From an uncultured Pseudoxanthomonas sp. (GTDB lineage Bacteria; Pseudomonadota; Gammaproteobacteria; Xanthomonadales; Xanthomonadaceae), in NCBI GenBank assembly GCA_946479745.1, contig CAMLGZ010000001.1, positions 403,671-467,670 of the forward strand: a stretch of 64,000 nucleotides of DNA. The letters run 5' to 3'. Positions 27,880 through 38,495 of this stretch are shown one piece after another (positions within the stretch are counted from its first letter, which is position 1; every line of letters begins with the position of its first letter). The notes under the pieces were generated by a model. That model was not told the origin of the DNA and ran no database searches. It saw nothing but the letters and a program-made list of their open reading frames with translations. Made by a program: the position numbers and the translations under genes.

Positions 27880-28512
27880 ATGACCCTTCCTCCCCTGTTC
27901 GCACGCCGTTTCGCCCAACTCATCCTGGGCCTGTTCCTCTACGGGATAGGCATCAGCCTGATGGTGCGCGCCAGCCTGGGCATCGCACCCTGGGATGTAT
28001 TGACGCAAGGCCTCTCGGAACAGACCGACTGGTCGTTCGGCGCACTGACCAACCTGATCGGCCTGGTCGTGCTTTTGCTGTGGATCCCCATTCGCCAGAA
28101 ACCCGGGCTGGGCACAGTGCTCAACGTACTGCTGATCGGCCCCAGCGCGCAGTTCGGGCTATGGCTGTTTCCGGAATTCCAGGGACTGTGGCAACAGGTG
28201 CCTGCCTTCGCCAGCGGATTGCTGATCCTGGCGTTGGCGACCGGCATGTATATAGGCGCGAACTTCGGCCCCGGCCCGCGCGATGGACTGATGACCGGCC
28301 TGCATCGCCGCACCGGATGGCCGATTGGCCTGGTGCGCACCCTGATAGAAGCCAGCGTGCTGGTGGCAGGTTGGCTGATGGGCGGCGATGCAGGCTGGGG
28401 GACACTGGTCTTCGCGCTTTCCATCGGCCCGATCTGCGCGGTGACGATGCGCTGGTTCGCGCCCAAACCACGTGTGCTGGCTGGCAACGTCATCACCGAA
28501 GCTGCGCCATAA
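27880..28512 (+). CDS. YczE/YitT-like integral membrane protein
   Basis: The 210-residue protein has five hydrophobic segments and the conserved opening FLYGIGISLMVRASLGIAPW plus DVLTQGLSEQ. The later conserved part is FGPGPRDGLMTGLHRRTG. This pattern is that of the YczE/YyaS/YitT group of inner-membrane proteins of unknown function. It has its own ATG 60 bases after the dehydrogenase remnant and precedes a palindromic repeat. No transport substrate is proposed. Confidence 0.85.
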   Translation: MTLPPLFARRFAQLILGLFLYGIGISLMVRASLGIAPWDVLTQGLSEQTDWSFGALTNLIGLVVLLLWIPIRQKPGLGTVLNVLLIGPSAQFGLWLFPEFQGLWQQVPAFASGLLILALATGMYIGANFGPGPRDGLMTGLHRRTGWPIGLVRTLIEASVLVAGWLMGGDAGWGTLVFALSIGPICAVTMRWFAPKPRVLAGNVITEAAP

Positions 28513-28534
28513 AGCTAAACGACTCTTTCCGCCT

Positions 28535-28553
28535 CCCCCTTTGAAAAAGGGGG
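28535..28553. repeat. Palindromic repeat after the YczE-like gene
   Basis: CCCCCTT (28535-28541) and AAGGGGG (28547-28553) form a stem, followed by a partial repetition GATTGAGGGGGATT. It lies 23 bases after the stop codon and resembles intergenic repeats common in proteobacteria. Confidence 0.6.
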
Positions 28554-28558
28554 ATTGA

Positions 28559-30736
<2,178 letters not shown>

Positions 30737-31199
30737 TTTCCTTCTCCGTCCGGGAGAAGAGCCTGCCCCGTACCTGATACGGGGGCGGATGACGGAATGG
30801 ACCATCCGCTCCGGAAAATTTCGCTGGCCAGTCGTTGACACTCCCTCATCCGGCGCTTCGCGCCACCTTCTCAGCCTTGCACACCCTACGGGCGCCAGTG
30901 GGAGAAGGGCGAGAGTTCAGAGTAAAGACTCCATTTCCAATCAATCACTTAGCTTGATTGTCAAGCTCGGGGGTTCAGGCGGGGTTGGGGGTTGGGCCCT
31001 TACCTTGCGCCAACTTTTTCGGCCCGCCCCCGTTCCAACTGGCGAGCCACCCCGGCCCTGATTGCACCTTCTGGCCGGCCTCGGGCAGCTCGTCGGAGTA
31101 GCTGCCTCCCCATGACGCCCTGACGCCGTGTCTACCAACGCTCCTTCCCTGAGGGAGGGCGCGCAGACGCTGCCAAGACGGAGCAAGGAGTTCGTTTCA
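30737..31199. other. Gene-free spacer (463 bases) between fadH and the SleB-like gene
   Basis: The first 180 bases hold the compound palindromic repeat. The rest has short open frames that are only translations of the repeat and of GC-rich sequence, without ribosome sites or recognisable products. A small CTCCTTCCCTGAGGGAGG palindrome lies at about 31140-31158, and AAGGAG before the next start at about 31186-31191. Confidence 0.6.
30752..30866. repeat. Compound palindromic repeat after fadH
   Basis: A 33-bp block at 30752-30784 (GGGAGAAGAGCCTGCCCCG then TACCTGATACGGGG) matches the reverse complement of 34472-34504 with one mismatch. A 24-bp block at 30843-30866 starting CCCTCATCCGGCGCTTCGCG is identical to 34449-34472 in the same orientation. 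A further GGGAGAAGGGCGAG follows at about 30900. These are pieces of one dispersed repeat family in different order. Confidence 0.8.
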
Positions 31200-31655
31200 A
31201 TGAAGTTGGCTTGGATCCTCTGGCTGTCGCACATGTTGCCGCAGCCTGCCGCAGACTCGCTCTGCCTCAGCACCACCGTTTACCTGGAAGCCCGCGACCA
31301 GACCCTTCGCGGCCAGCAGGCCGTGGCCGAGGTGGCTCTGCGCCGCCTGGACAGCGGCCTGTGGGGCGATTCGATGTGCGAAGTAGTCACCGCCCGCAAA
31401 CAGTTCGCCCCGACCCTGGTGGCGCCCGGCACCCGCTTGCAGAATTCGGACGCCTGGGCCAAATCGATCAACGTCGCCCTGGGCGCCGAACGCAACTGGG
31501 CTTTGCCGCCCGGCCAGCGCAAGGAAATCGTTCCCGGCGCCAGCCACTTCATGGCACACAACATCGCCAGCCCGAGCTGGCGCAACGCCTACCAGGTGGC
31601 CACCATCGGCGATCACACCTTCCTGCGCGTGCAGAAGCTGAAACCGCGTTCTTGA
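31200..31655 (+). CDS. SleB-like cell-wall hydrolase
   Basis: The 151-residue product has a short hydrophobic N-terminus (MKLAWILWLSHMLPQPAADS) and a hydrolase_2 (SleB/CwlJ-type) domain, marked by TTVYLEARDQTLRGQQAVAE, MCEVVTARKQFAPT, and a C-terminal GASHFMAHNIASPSW. The conserved Glu in YLEAR is the probable catalytic residue. In spore formers these enzymes cleave cortex peptidoglycan; Gram-negative homologues are thought to act as periplasmic lytic transglycosylases. AGGAG ten bases upstream supports the ATG at 31200. An intrinsic terminator follows the gene. Confidence 0.85.
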   Translation: MKLAWILWLSHMLPQPAADSLCLSTTVYLEARDQTLRGQQAVAEVALRRLDSGLWGDSMCEVVTARKQFAPTLVAPGTRLQNSDAWAKSINVALGAERNWALPPGQRKEIVPGASHFMAHNIASPSWRNAYQVATIGDHTFLRVQKLKPRS

Positions 31656-31705
31656 TAGCAGCCGCCTAGTGGCGTCCGCTTGGTAACAGCATCGACAATA
31701 CGGGA

Positions 31706-31740
31706 ACGGGCTGGGAATATTCCCCGCCCGTTTTTCTTTT
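31706..31740 (+). terminator. Intrinsic terminator or attenuator between the hydrolase and GST genes
   Basis: The stem ACGGGC/GCCCGT (31706-31711, 31726-31731) continues into an inner GGGAAT/ATTCCC pair and is followed by TTTTTCTTTT. The T-run ends only 13 bases before the GST start codon and abuts its GGAG ribosome site. Confidence 0.85.
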
Positions 31741-31753
31741 GGAGATGTCGCGC

Positions 31754-32362
31754 ATGAAGCTGTACACCAAACCCGGTGCCTGTTCGCTGTCCGACCACAT
31801 CGCGCTGCGCTGGATCGGCAAGCCGTTCGACCTGCAAGTCATGGATGCCGCAAGCATGAAGACGCCCCAGTATCTCGCGCTCAATCCTGCCGGCGCGGTG
31901 CCGGTGCTGGAAGTCGATGGCTGGGTGTTGACCCAGAACGCGGCGATCCTGAATTTCCTCGCCGACACCTTCCCCGAATCGGGGCTGGGCGGCGACGGCA
32001 CGCCCAAGAGCCGCGCCGAGATCAATCGCTGGCTGGCTTTCCTCAACGCCGACGTGCATCCGGCGTTTCATCCGCTGTTCGGTTCGACGCGATTCCTGGC
32101 CGACGAAGCCATGATCGAAAAAAGCAAGGACAACGCGCGCCAGAAGCTGCGCGGATTGTTCGAACGCCTGGATGGACAACTCGCGGGCAAAGACTTTCTA
32201 ACCGGTGCGCGCTCCATCGCCGATCCTTATCTGTTCGTGACCCTGCGCTGGGCCAGGTCCTCGAAAGTGGACTTGTCGAAGCTGGAAAATCTGGAAAGGT
32301 TCTTCGCACGCATGCGCGCCGACGCAGATGTCAAGGCCGCGATGGAAGCCGAAGGCCTCTGA
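31754..32362 (+). CDS. Glutathione S-transferase family protein
   Basis: The 202-residue protein has the thioredoxin-like N-terminal domain MKLYTKPGACSLSDHIALRW, with the CSLS motif typical of beta-class bacterial transferases. The cis-Pro and glutathione site are in GAVPVLEVDGWVLTQNAAIL, and an all-helical C-terminal domain contains FLTGARSIADPYLFV. It would conjugate or bind glutathione in the cytoplasm; the substrate is unknown. The start at 31754 follows GGAG by nine bases. A strong hairpin with a T-run sits immediately before the ribosome site, so expression may be controlled by attenuation or read-through. Confidence 0.92.
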   Translation: MKLYTKPGACSLSDHIALRWIGKPFDLQVMDAASMKTPQYLALNPAGAVPVLEVDGWVLTQNAAILNFLADTFPESGLGGDGTPKSRAEINRWLAFLNADVHPAFHPLFGSTRFLADEAMIEKSKDNARQKLRGLFERLDGQLAGKDFLTGARSIADPYLFVTLRWARSSKVDLSKLENLERFFARMRADADVKAAMEAEGL

Positions 32363-32371
32363 GGAGAACGT

Positions 32372-32399
32372 GAGGCGCAGCGGTGCACCGCTGCGCCTC
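32372..32399. terminator. Perfect 28-bp palindrome between converging genes
   Basis: Arms GAGGCGCAGCGG and CCGCTGCGCCTC enclose TGCA. It lies nine bases after the GST stop and two bases before the stop of the opposing gene, consistent with a two-way terminator, although there is no T-run. Confidence 0.65.
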
Positions 32400-32401
32400 G
32401 A

Positions 32402-32923
32402 TCAAGCCTGGACTTCGGCGCGCGTACGCGCCAGCCAATCGCTGGCGAAAGTGTGGTCCTTGGCCTTGGTAAGCGCAGTGGCGATCTCCGGCAGCAACGC
32501 CAGCAGCGCGTCCACATCGGCGCACTTTTCCACCTTGAGCTGGATGAAATACCCCTTCAGCCCCATGTGTCTGCGCACCGTGTCGGTCACGATTTCGTAC
32601 AGCCGCCGATAGCGTCCGAAGTCGGCTGGCAGTTTAACTTCGCCGGGTAGGGGACCGGCTGCCGCAACAGCAAGTGTCAAAGTCGCTGGCACCGTGGGAG
32701 GAGCTTCGGGCTCGTTGCGCTTGACCAGCCCCATGACCAACAGCTGTTCCAATGCGTCGTCGGGCGCATGCAAACCGGCCATCAGGTCGCGCAATTGCGA
32801 CTGGTCGCGCTGTCCATCGACCATCAACAACAGCGAACGCAGCGATGCGGGCAACTTGCGGCCGCGATCCTGGATTTCCTGCTTGCCGGCATCGGTTTTG
32901 AAATACAACTCGCCCACTTCCAC
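32402..32923 (-). CDS. Conserved-looking protein of unknown function
   Basis: The family is not recognised. The 173-residue product starts MEVGELYFKTDAGKQEIQDR and continues with a pattern of short helices. An Ala/Pro/Thr/Leu-rich linker follows (around residues 75-95) and then a C-terminal helical module (FGRYRRLYEIVTDTVRRHMG and LPEIATALTKAKDHTFASD). The C-terminal half resembles a small all-helical regulatory domain, and the N-terminal half has a winged-helix feel (LRSLLLMVDGQRDQSQLRDL), but neither is certain. There is no signal peptide or membrane segment. The gene stands alone, converging on the GST gene. Confidence 0.65.
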   Translation of the reverse strand: MEVGELYFKTDAGKQEIQDRGRKLPASLRSLLLMVDGQRDQSQLRDLMAGLHAPDDALEQLLVMGLVKRNEPEAPPTVPATLTLAVAAAGPLPGEVKLPADFGRYRRLYEIVTDTVRRHMGLKGYFIQLKVEKCADVDALLALLPEIATALTKAKDHTFASDWLARTRAEVQA

Positions 32924-33154
32924 TCCCCAGACCGGCGTCTACGCGCAGTCGTGCCATTACGGATTTACAGATATTTCCCCGAAGCTAGATTTACAGAGAA
33001 GGGGCTGACGGTCCGTTATGGAGATCACAAATAAGGCCACGGCAGTCCTTCGGAGCGGCCGGTACGTCCGGCCGGGGTGGTTTCGGGCGGGCTCTTGATC
33101 GGCGCTGGGCGGATCGCCGGCCACGATTGCCAGGGTACTGCGATCCGCGGGTAA

Positions 33155-34348
33155 TCAGAGTGCGTCGCCCGGCACCCGCACCCAGCCTTCCATCAGCACG
33201 CGCGCGCTGCGGCTCATCACCGCCTTGGCGACCGCCCATTGACCCTCCACCTGCAATGCTTCGGCGCCAACGCGCAGTGTGCCGGACGGGTGGCCGAAAA
33301 GGACGGCGCCGCGAGTGCCGCCACCGGCCGCCGCATTGACTACCGTGCCGGGCACGGCGGCCGCTGCAGCGATCGCCACAGAAGCCGTTCCCATCATGGC
33401 GTGATGAAGCTTGCCCATCGACATGGCACGGGCCAGCAAGTCGATATCGGCCGCGCGCACCGGCTTGCCGCTGGAGGAAACGTAATCCTTCGGCGGCGCG
33501 ACGAAGGCCACTTTCGGCGTCAGTGGACGCAACGCGGCCTGCGCCACATCGGCAACCAGTCCCATACGCACGGCGCCATGCGCGCGGATCGCCTCCAGCT
33601 TGGCCAGTGCCGTTTTGTCTTCATTGATTGCGCCCTGCAATTCCGTGCCGTCGTAACCCAACTCGGCGGCAGACACGAAAATGGTCGGCACGCCCGCATT
33701 GATCAGCGTCGCCTTGAACACGCCTATGCCGGGCACTTCCAGTTCGTCGATCGGATTGCCGGTGGGAAACATGGCGCCGCCGCCCTCGCCATCGCCTTCA
33801 TCGGCGGGATCGATAAATTCCAGCTGTATTTCGGCGGCGGGAAAAGTCACGCCATCCAGTTCGAAGTCTCCGGTCTCCTGCACCTGGCCGTCGGCGACGG
33901 GCACATGCGCGATGATGGTCTTGCCGATATTCGCCTGCCAGATACGCACCGTACACATCCCGTCGCGCGGGACTCGTGCCGGATCGATCAGATTCTGGGC
34001 GATAGCGAACGGACCGACCGCCGAAGACAGGTTGCCGCAGTTGCCGCTCCAGTCGATGAAACTGTCGTTGAGCGGAACCTGCCCATACAGATAGTCGACA
34101 TCATGGTCGGGCTGCAGGCTCTTGGACAGGATCACTACTTTGCTTGTGCTGGACGTAGCCCCGCCCATGCCATCGGTGTGCTTGCCGTAGGGGTCCGGCG
34201 AGCCGATCACCCGCAACAGCAACGCATCGCGCGCCTTGCCCGGAACCTGCGCCGCCACGGGCAGGTCCTGCAGGCGGAAGAAAACGCCTTTGCTGGTACC
34301 GCCGCGCATGTAGGTAGCAGGGATGCGGATTTGCGGTGGATGTCGCAT
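33155..34348 (-). CDS. prpF: AcnD-accessory isomerase PrpF
   Basis: PrpF converts 2-methyl-trans-aconitate, made by AcnD, to 2-methyl-cis-aconitate. The 397-residue protein has the PrpF family opening RIPATYMRGGTSKGVFF with the conserved Lys, followed by DPYGKHTDGMGGATSSTSKV, NCGNLSSAVGPFAI and, near the C-terminus, MGTASVAIAAAAAVPGTVV. Related folds include diaminopimelate epimerase. The start at 34348 (MRHPPQIRIP) is chosen; an extension to 34444 would translate an intergenic repeat. It is the last gene of the prpB-prpC-acnD-prpF cluster. Confidence 0.95.
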   Translation of the reverse strand: MRHPPQIRIPATYMRGGTSKGVFFRLQDLPVAAQVPGKARDALLLRVIGSPDPYGKHTDGMGGATSSTSKVVILSKSLQPDHDVDYLYGQVPLNDSFIDWSGNCGNLSSAVGPFAIAQNLIDPARVPRDGMCTVRIWQANIGKTIIAHVPVADGQVQETGDFELDGVTFPAAEIQLEFIDPADEGDGEGGGAMFPTGNPIDELEVPGIGVFKATLINAGVPTIFVSAAELGYDGTELQGAINEDKTALAKLEAIRAHGAVRMGLVADVAQAALRPLTPKVAFVAPPKDYVSSSGKPVRAADIDLLARAMSMGKLHHAMMGTASVAIAAAAAVPGTVVNAAAGGGTRGAVLFGHPSGTLRVGAEALQVEGQWAVAKAVMSRSARVLMEGWVRVPGDAL

Positions 34349-34386
34349 GGGAATGATCAGCCTGTTCAATGAATTCGTTCTGAACC

Positions 34387-34504
34387 CCTCTCCCGTTCTA
34401 CGGGAGAGGTACAAGGGTGAGGGCGCCGTTCGCGAAATGCCCAAAGCGCCCTCATCCGGCGCTTCGCGCCACCCCGTATCAAGTACGGGGCAGGCTCTTC
34501 TCCC
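34387..34504. repeat. Palindromic repeat cluster in the acnD-prpF spacer
   Basis: A 10-bp hairpin CCTCTCCCGT/ACGGGAGAGG lies at 34387-34396 and 34400-34409. A 24-bp block at 34449-34472 is identical to 30843-30866, and a 33-bp block at 34472-34504 matches the reverse complement of 30752-30784 with one mismatch. It occupies most of the 177-base spacer and may affect the stability or level of the prpF part of the transcript. Confidence 0.8.
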
Positions 34505-34525
34505 GCAGGCAGGAGAAGGGATATT

Positions 34526-37120
34526 TCACGCTGCTTTCGACGACTCCAAAAAGTCCTGCGCGAAACGCTGCAGCACGCCACCCGCTTCGTAGATAGAGAC
34601 TTCCTCATCCGAATCCAGGCGACAAATCACTGGCACCTCGACGTTCTCACCATTCTTCCTACGGACGACCAAGGTCAGGTTGGCGCGCGGAGTGCGTAAG
34701 CCAACCACATCGAAGGTTTCCGTACCGTCGATATCCAGGGTGTTCCGTGTCGTTCCGGCTTTGAACTCCAGCGGCAACACGCCCATGCCGATCAGGTTGG
34801 TGCGGTGAATGCGCTCGAAACCTTCGGCGGCGATCGCTTCCACGCCCGCCAGGCGCACGCCCTTGGCGGCCCAGTCGCGCGAGGAACCCTGGCCGTAATC
34901 GGCGCCGGCGATGATGATCAGCGGTTGCTTGCGTTCCATATAGGTTTCGATCGCTTCCCACATGCGCATGACCTTGCCTTCCGGCTCCACCCGCGCCAGC
35001 GATCCCTGCTTCACGCTGCCGTCGGCATTACGCACCATTTCGTTGAACAGCTTCGGGTTTGCGAAAGTCGCGCGCTGCGCAGTCAGGTGATCGCCGCGAT
35101 GGGTGGCGTAGGAATTGAAGTCCTCTTCCGGCACGCCCATCTTCGCCAGATATTCGCCGGCGGCGCTGTTGAGCATGATCGCATTGGACGGCGACAGATG
35201 GTCGGTGGTGATGTTGTCCGGCAGCACCGCCAGCGGCCGCATGCCGCGCAACGTGCGCTCCCCAGCGAGTGCGCCTTCCCAGTACGGCGGACGGCGGATG
35301 TAGGTGCTCATGCTCCGCCAGTCGTACAGCGGCTCAACTTTCGGACCGTGTTCGACTTGCGCATTGAACATCGGCTTGTACACGCTGCGGAACTGCTCCG
35401 GCTTCACCGAGGCCTTCACCACGGCGTCTATCTCCTCGTCGCTGGGCCAGAGATCCTTGAGGCGGATTTCCTTGCCATCGACTATGCCCAACACATCCTT
35501 CTCGATGTCGAAGCGGATGGTGCCGGCGATGGCATAGGCCACCACCAGCGCAGGCGATGCGAGGAACGCCTGCTTCGCATACGGATGGATGCGGCCATCG
35601 AAGTTGCGGTTGCCCGACAGCACGGCGGTCGCATACAGGTCGCGGTCGATGATTTCCCGCTGGATGGCGGGATCGAGCGCACCGGACATGCCGTTGCAGG
35701 TCGTGCAGGCGAAACCGACTACGCCAAAGCCCAACGCTTCCAACTCCGTCATCAGGCCGCTTTCGTCCAGATACAGCTTGACCGCCTTGGAACCCGGCGC
35801 CAACGACGACTTCACCCACGGCTTGCGCGCCAACCCCAGTCGGTTCGCATTGCGCGCGAGCAATGCGGCGGCGATCACGTTGCGCGGATTGCTGGTGTTG
35901 GTGCAGCTGGTGATGGCGGCGATGATCACCGCGCCGTCGGGCATCAGGCCCGGCGTTTCTTCCCACGCACCGGCGATGCCTTTCGCTGCCAGATCGGCAG
36001 TCGCCACGCGCGCATGCGGATTGGAAGGACCGGCCATGTTGCGCACGACGCTGGAAAGATCGAACTGCAGCGTGCGCTCGTATTGCGCCTGCTCCAAGCT
36101 GTCGGACCACAGCCCGGTGTGGCGTGCGTACAGCTCCACCAACTTCACTTGATCTTCTTCGCGGCCTGTCAGGCGCAGGTAGTCGATGGTTTGTGCGTCG
36201 ATGGAGAACATCGCCGCGGTCGCGCCGTATTCCGGTGCCATGTTGGAGATGGTCGCGCGGTCGCCCAGAGTCAACGCAGCCGCACCTTCGCCATGGAATT
36301 CCAGCCAGGCGCCGACCACTTTCGACTTGCGCAGGAACTCGGTCAGCGCCAGCACCACATCGGTGGCGGTGATGCCGGGTTGCGGCTTGCCGTCCAGGCG
36401 CACGCCGACGATTTCCGGCAGACGCATCCACGAAGCGCGGCCCAGCATCACGTTCTCCGCCTCCAGCCCGCCGACACCTATCGCGATCACGCCCAGCGCA
36501 TCCACGTGCGGCGTGTGGCTGTCGGTGCCGACGCAGGTGTCGGGGAAGGCGACGCCGTCGCGCACCTGCACCACAGGCGACATTTTTTCCAGATTGATCT
36601 GGTGCATGATCCCGTTGCCTGGCGGAATCACTTCCATGTTCTTGAACGCCTGGCGCGTCCATTCGATGAAGTGGAAACGGTCTTCGTTGCGGCGGTCCTC
36701 GATAGCGCGATTCTTGGCGAAAGCGTCGGGATCGAAACCGCCGCATTCCACTGCCAGCGAATGGTCGACGATCAATTGCACCGGCACCACCGGATTGACC
36801 TGCGCCGGATCGCCGCCCTGCTCGGCGATGGCGTCGCGCAAACCGGCCAGATCCACCAGCGCGGTCTGGCCCAGAATGTCGTGGCAGACCACGCGCGCCG
36901 GGAACCACGGAAAATCCAGATCGCGCTTGCGCTCGATCAGCTGCTTCAGCGAATCGACGAGCGTAGCCGGATCGCAGCGCCGCACCAGATTCTCGGCCAG
37001 CACGCGCGAGGTATACGGCAGCGTGGCGTAGGCGCCGGGCTGGATGGCGTCGACTGCGGCGCGCGCGTCGAAATAATCCAGCGAGGTGCCGGGCAAAGGT
37101 GTGCGGTGCTGGGTGTTCAT
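34526..37120 (-). CDS. acnD: Fe/S-dependent 2-methylisocitrate dehydratase AcnD
   Basis: AcnD is an aconitase-family enzyme that dehydrates 2-methylcitrate and works with PrpF. The 864-residue protein has the three 4Fe-4S Cys ligands in ITSCTNTSNP (406) and FACTTCNGMSG (472, 475), substrate-site segments DTCVGTDSHTPHVDALG and IISNMAPEYGATAAMF-like sequence, and the C-terminal swivel domain with IIIAGADYGQGSSRDWAAKG. Start at 37120 (MNTQHRTPLPG) gives a normal length. The downstream spacer to prpF holds palindromic repeats; upstream prpC is 89 bases away on the same strand. Confidence 0.96.
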   Translation of the reverse strand: MNTQHRTPLPGTSLDYFDARAAVDAIQPGAYATLPYTSRVLAENLVRRCDPATLVDSLKQLIERKRDLDFPWFPARVVCHDILGQTALVDLAGLRDAIAEQGGDPAQVNPVVPVQLIVDHSLAVECGGFDPDAFAKNRAIEDRRNEDRFHFIEWTRQAFKNMEVIPPGNGIMHQINLEKMSPVVQVRDGVAFPDTCVGTDSHTPHVDALGVIAIGVGGLEAENVMLGRASWMRLPEIVGVRLDGKPQPGITATDVVLALTEFLRKSKVVGAWLEFHGEGAAALTLGDRATISNMAPEYGATAAMFSIDAQTIDYLRLTGREEDQVKLVELYARHTGLWSDSLEQAQYERTLQFDLSSVVRNMAGPSNPHARVATADLAAKGIAGAWEETPGLMPDGAVIIAAITSCTNTSNPRNVIAAALLARNANRLGLARKPWVKSSLAPGSKAVKLYLDESGLMTELEALGFGVVGFACTTCNGMSGALDPAIQREIIDRDLYATAVLSGNRNFDGRIHPYAKQAFLASPALVVAYAIAGTIRFDIEKDVLGIVDGKEIRLKDLWPSDEEIDAVVKASVKPEQFRSVYKPMFNAQVEHGPKVEPLYDWRSMSTYIRRPPYWEGALAGERTLRGMRPLAVLPDNITTDHLSPSNAIMLNSAAGEYLAKMGVPEEDFNSYATHRGDHLTAQRATFANPKLFNEMVRNADGSVKQGSLARVEPEGKVMRMWEAIETYMERKQPLIIIAGADYGQGSSRDWAAKGVRLAGVEAIAAEGFERIHRTNLIGMGVLPLEFKAGTTRNTLDIDGTETFDVVGLRTPRANLTLVVRRKNGENVEVPVICRLDSDEEVSIYEAGGVLQRFAQDFLESSKAA

Positions 37121-37209
37121 GGCTGGCGATCCGGTGAGATTTGCTGGCCGACTGGCGCAGTGGGGCGAAGCGTCGGCGGGCAGAACCGAAGCCCTGCCCG
37201 CTTGTTTGT

Positions 37210-38355
37210 TCAGCGCTTGTCGAGCGGCACGAAAGCGAGGTCTTCCGGGCCGGTGTAATTCGCGCTCGGACGGATGATCTTGCCGTCGATGCGCTGTTCG
37301 ATCACGTGCGCGCTCCAGCCGCTGGTGCGGGCGATCACGAACAGCGGGGTGAACATCGCCGTGGGCACACCCATCATGTGGTAGCTGACCGCGCTGAACC
37401 AGTCCAGGTTGGGAAACATCTTCTTGATGTCCCACATCACCGTTTCCAGGCGCTCGGCGATGTCGTACATCTTGCGGCCGCCCTGCTCGTCCGACAGTTC
37501 GCGGGCCACGTCCTTGATCACCTGGTTGCGTGGATCGCCGGTGGTGTACACGGGATGGCCGAAGCCGATGACCACTTCCTTGCGTTCGACACGCGCCTTG
37601 ATGTCTTCTTCGGCCTCGTCCGGAGTTTCGTAGCGCTTCTGCACTTCGAACGCGACTTCGTTGGCGCCGCCATGCTTGGGGCCGCGCAACGCGCCGATGC
37701 CGCCGGCGATGGCGCTGTACATGTCGCTGCCGGTGCCGGCGATGACGCGGCAGGCGAAAGTCGAGGCGTTGAATTCGTGTTCCGCGTACAGGATCAGCGA
37801 GGTGTGCATGGCCTGCACCCAGGAATCGCGCGGCTTCTCGCCATGCAACAGATGCAGGAAATGGCCGCCGATGCTGTCGTCGTCGGTATCGGTGTCGATG
37901 CGTTTGCCGTTGTGGCTCCAGTGGTACCAGTACAACAGCATCGGGCCCAGCGAAGCCATCAGCTTGTCGGCGATGTCGCGCGCACCGGGATGGTTGTGGT
38001 CGTCCTTCTCGGGCGCCACGCAGCCCAGCACGGATACGCCGGTGCGCATCACGTCCATCGGGTGCGCGGACGCAGGCAGTTGTTCCAAGACAGCCTTTAC
38101 CGCGGCCGGCACGCCACACAACGACTTCAGCTTGGCCTTGTAGCTGGCCAGTTCGGCGCGATTGGGTAGCTTGCCGTGCACCAGCAGATACGCGATTTCC
38201 TCGAACTCAGACGCGCGCGCGATATCCAGGATGTCGTAGCCACGGTAATGCAGGTCGTTACCGCTGCGGCCGACCGTGCACAGCGCGGTGTTGCCGGCGG
38301 CGGTACCGGACAGGGCAACGGATTTCTTGGGCTTGAACGGAACGGCTTCGGTCAT
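37210..38355 (-). CDS. prpC: 2-Methylcitrate synthase PrpC
   Basis: PrpC condenses propionyl-CoA with oxaloacetate to 2-methylcitrate. The 381-residue protein has the citrate-synthase active-site set: His in [11 protein letters not shown], His in [15 protein letters not shown], Asp in [11 protein letters not shown] and the Arg near [14 protein letters not shown]. The opening [20 protein letters not shown] and the [12 protein letters not shown] segment fit methylcitrate rather than hexameric citrate synthases. It lies in the prpB-prpC-acnD-prpF order; a REP-like element fills part of the 140-base spacer before it. Confidence 0.95.
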   Translation of the reverse strand: MTEAVPFKPKKSVALSGTAAGNTALCTVGRSGNDLHYRGYDILDIARASEFEEIAYLLVHGKLPNRAELASYKAKLKSLCGVPAAVKAVLEQLPASAHPMDVMRTGVSVLGCVAPEKDDHNHPGARDIADKLMASLGPMLLYWYHWSHNGKRIDTDTDDDSIGGHFLHLLHGEKPRDSWVQAMHTSLILYAEHEFNASTFACRVIAGTGSDMYSAIAGGIGALRGPKHGGANEVAFEVQKRYETPDEAEEDIKARVERKEVVIGFGHPVYTTGDPRNQVIKDVARELSDEQGGRKMYDIAERLETVMWDIKKMFPNLDWFSAVSYHMMGVPTAMFTPLFVIARTSGWSAHVIEQRIDGKIIRPSANYTGPEDLAFVPLDKR

Positions 38356-38380
38356 TTCAACACCTCGTCTAGATTTAAAG

Positions 38381-38423
38381 CCCCTCTCCCACCGGGAGAG
38401 GGGTTGGGGTGAGGGTACGGCGG
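38381..38423. repeat. REP-like element in the prpB-prpC spacer
   Basis: The 43-bp element begins with the hairpin CCCCTCTCCC ACC GGGAGAGGGG and continues TTGGGGTGAGGGTACGGCGG. Its inverse sits in the folC reading frame (4519-4561) with two differences. A second hairpin-like half (CCGCACCCTCATCC, then AGAGAGAAGGG) follows at about 38455-38488. Confidence 0.85.
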
Positions 38424-38495
38424 AATCATGGACGGTGAACCACCAATACTTCGCCGCACCCTCATCCGCTTCTCCCAGAGAGAGAAGGGTTGGAA

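Noticed and set aside
30789..31061. A 90-codon open frame after fadH
   Set aside because: Its translation is that of the palindromic repeat and GC-rich spacer, without ribosome site or family similarity.
31128..31199. N-terminal extension of the SleB-like protein
   Set aside because: The extra residues translate a small repeat. The ribosome site AGGAG and the hydrophobic N-terminus support the later ATG at 31200.
34366..34608. Short open frames on both strands in the acnD-prpF spacer
   Set aside because: They read through repeat DNA and the ends of neighbouring genes only.
34805..37258. An 817-codon open frame antisense to acnD
   Set aside because: AcnD is certain from its Fe/S Cys motifs. 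The antisense frame is a base-composition artefact.
37141..38169. A 342-codon open frame antisense to prpC
   Set aside because: PrpC active-site residues on the other strand identify the true gene.
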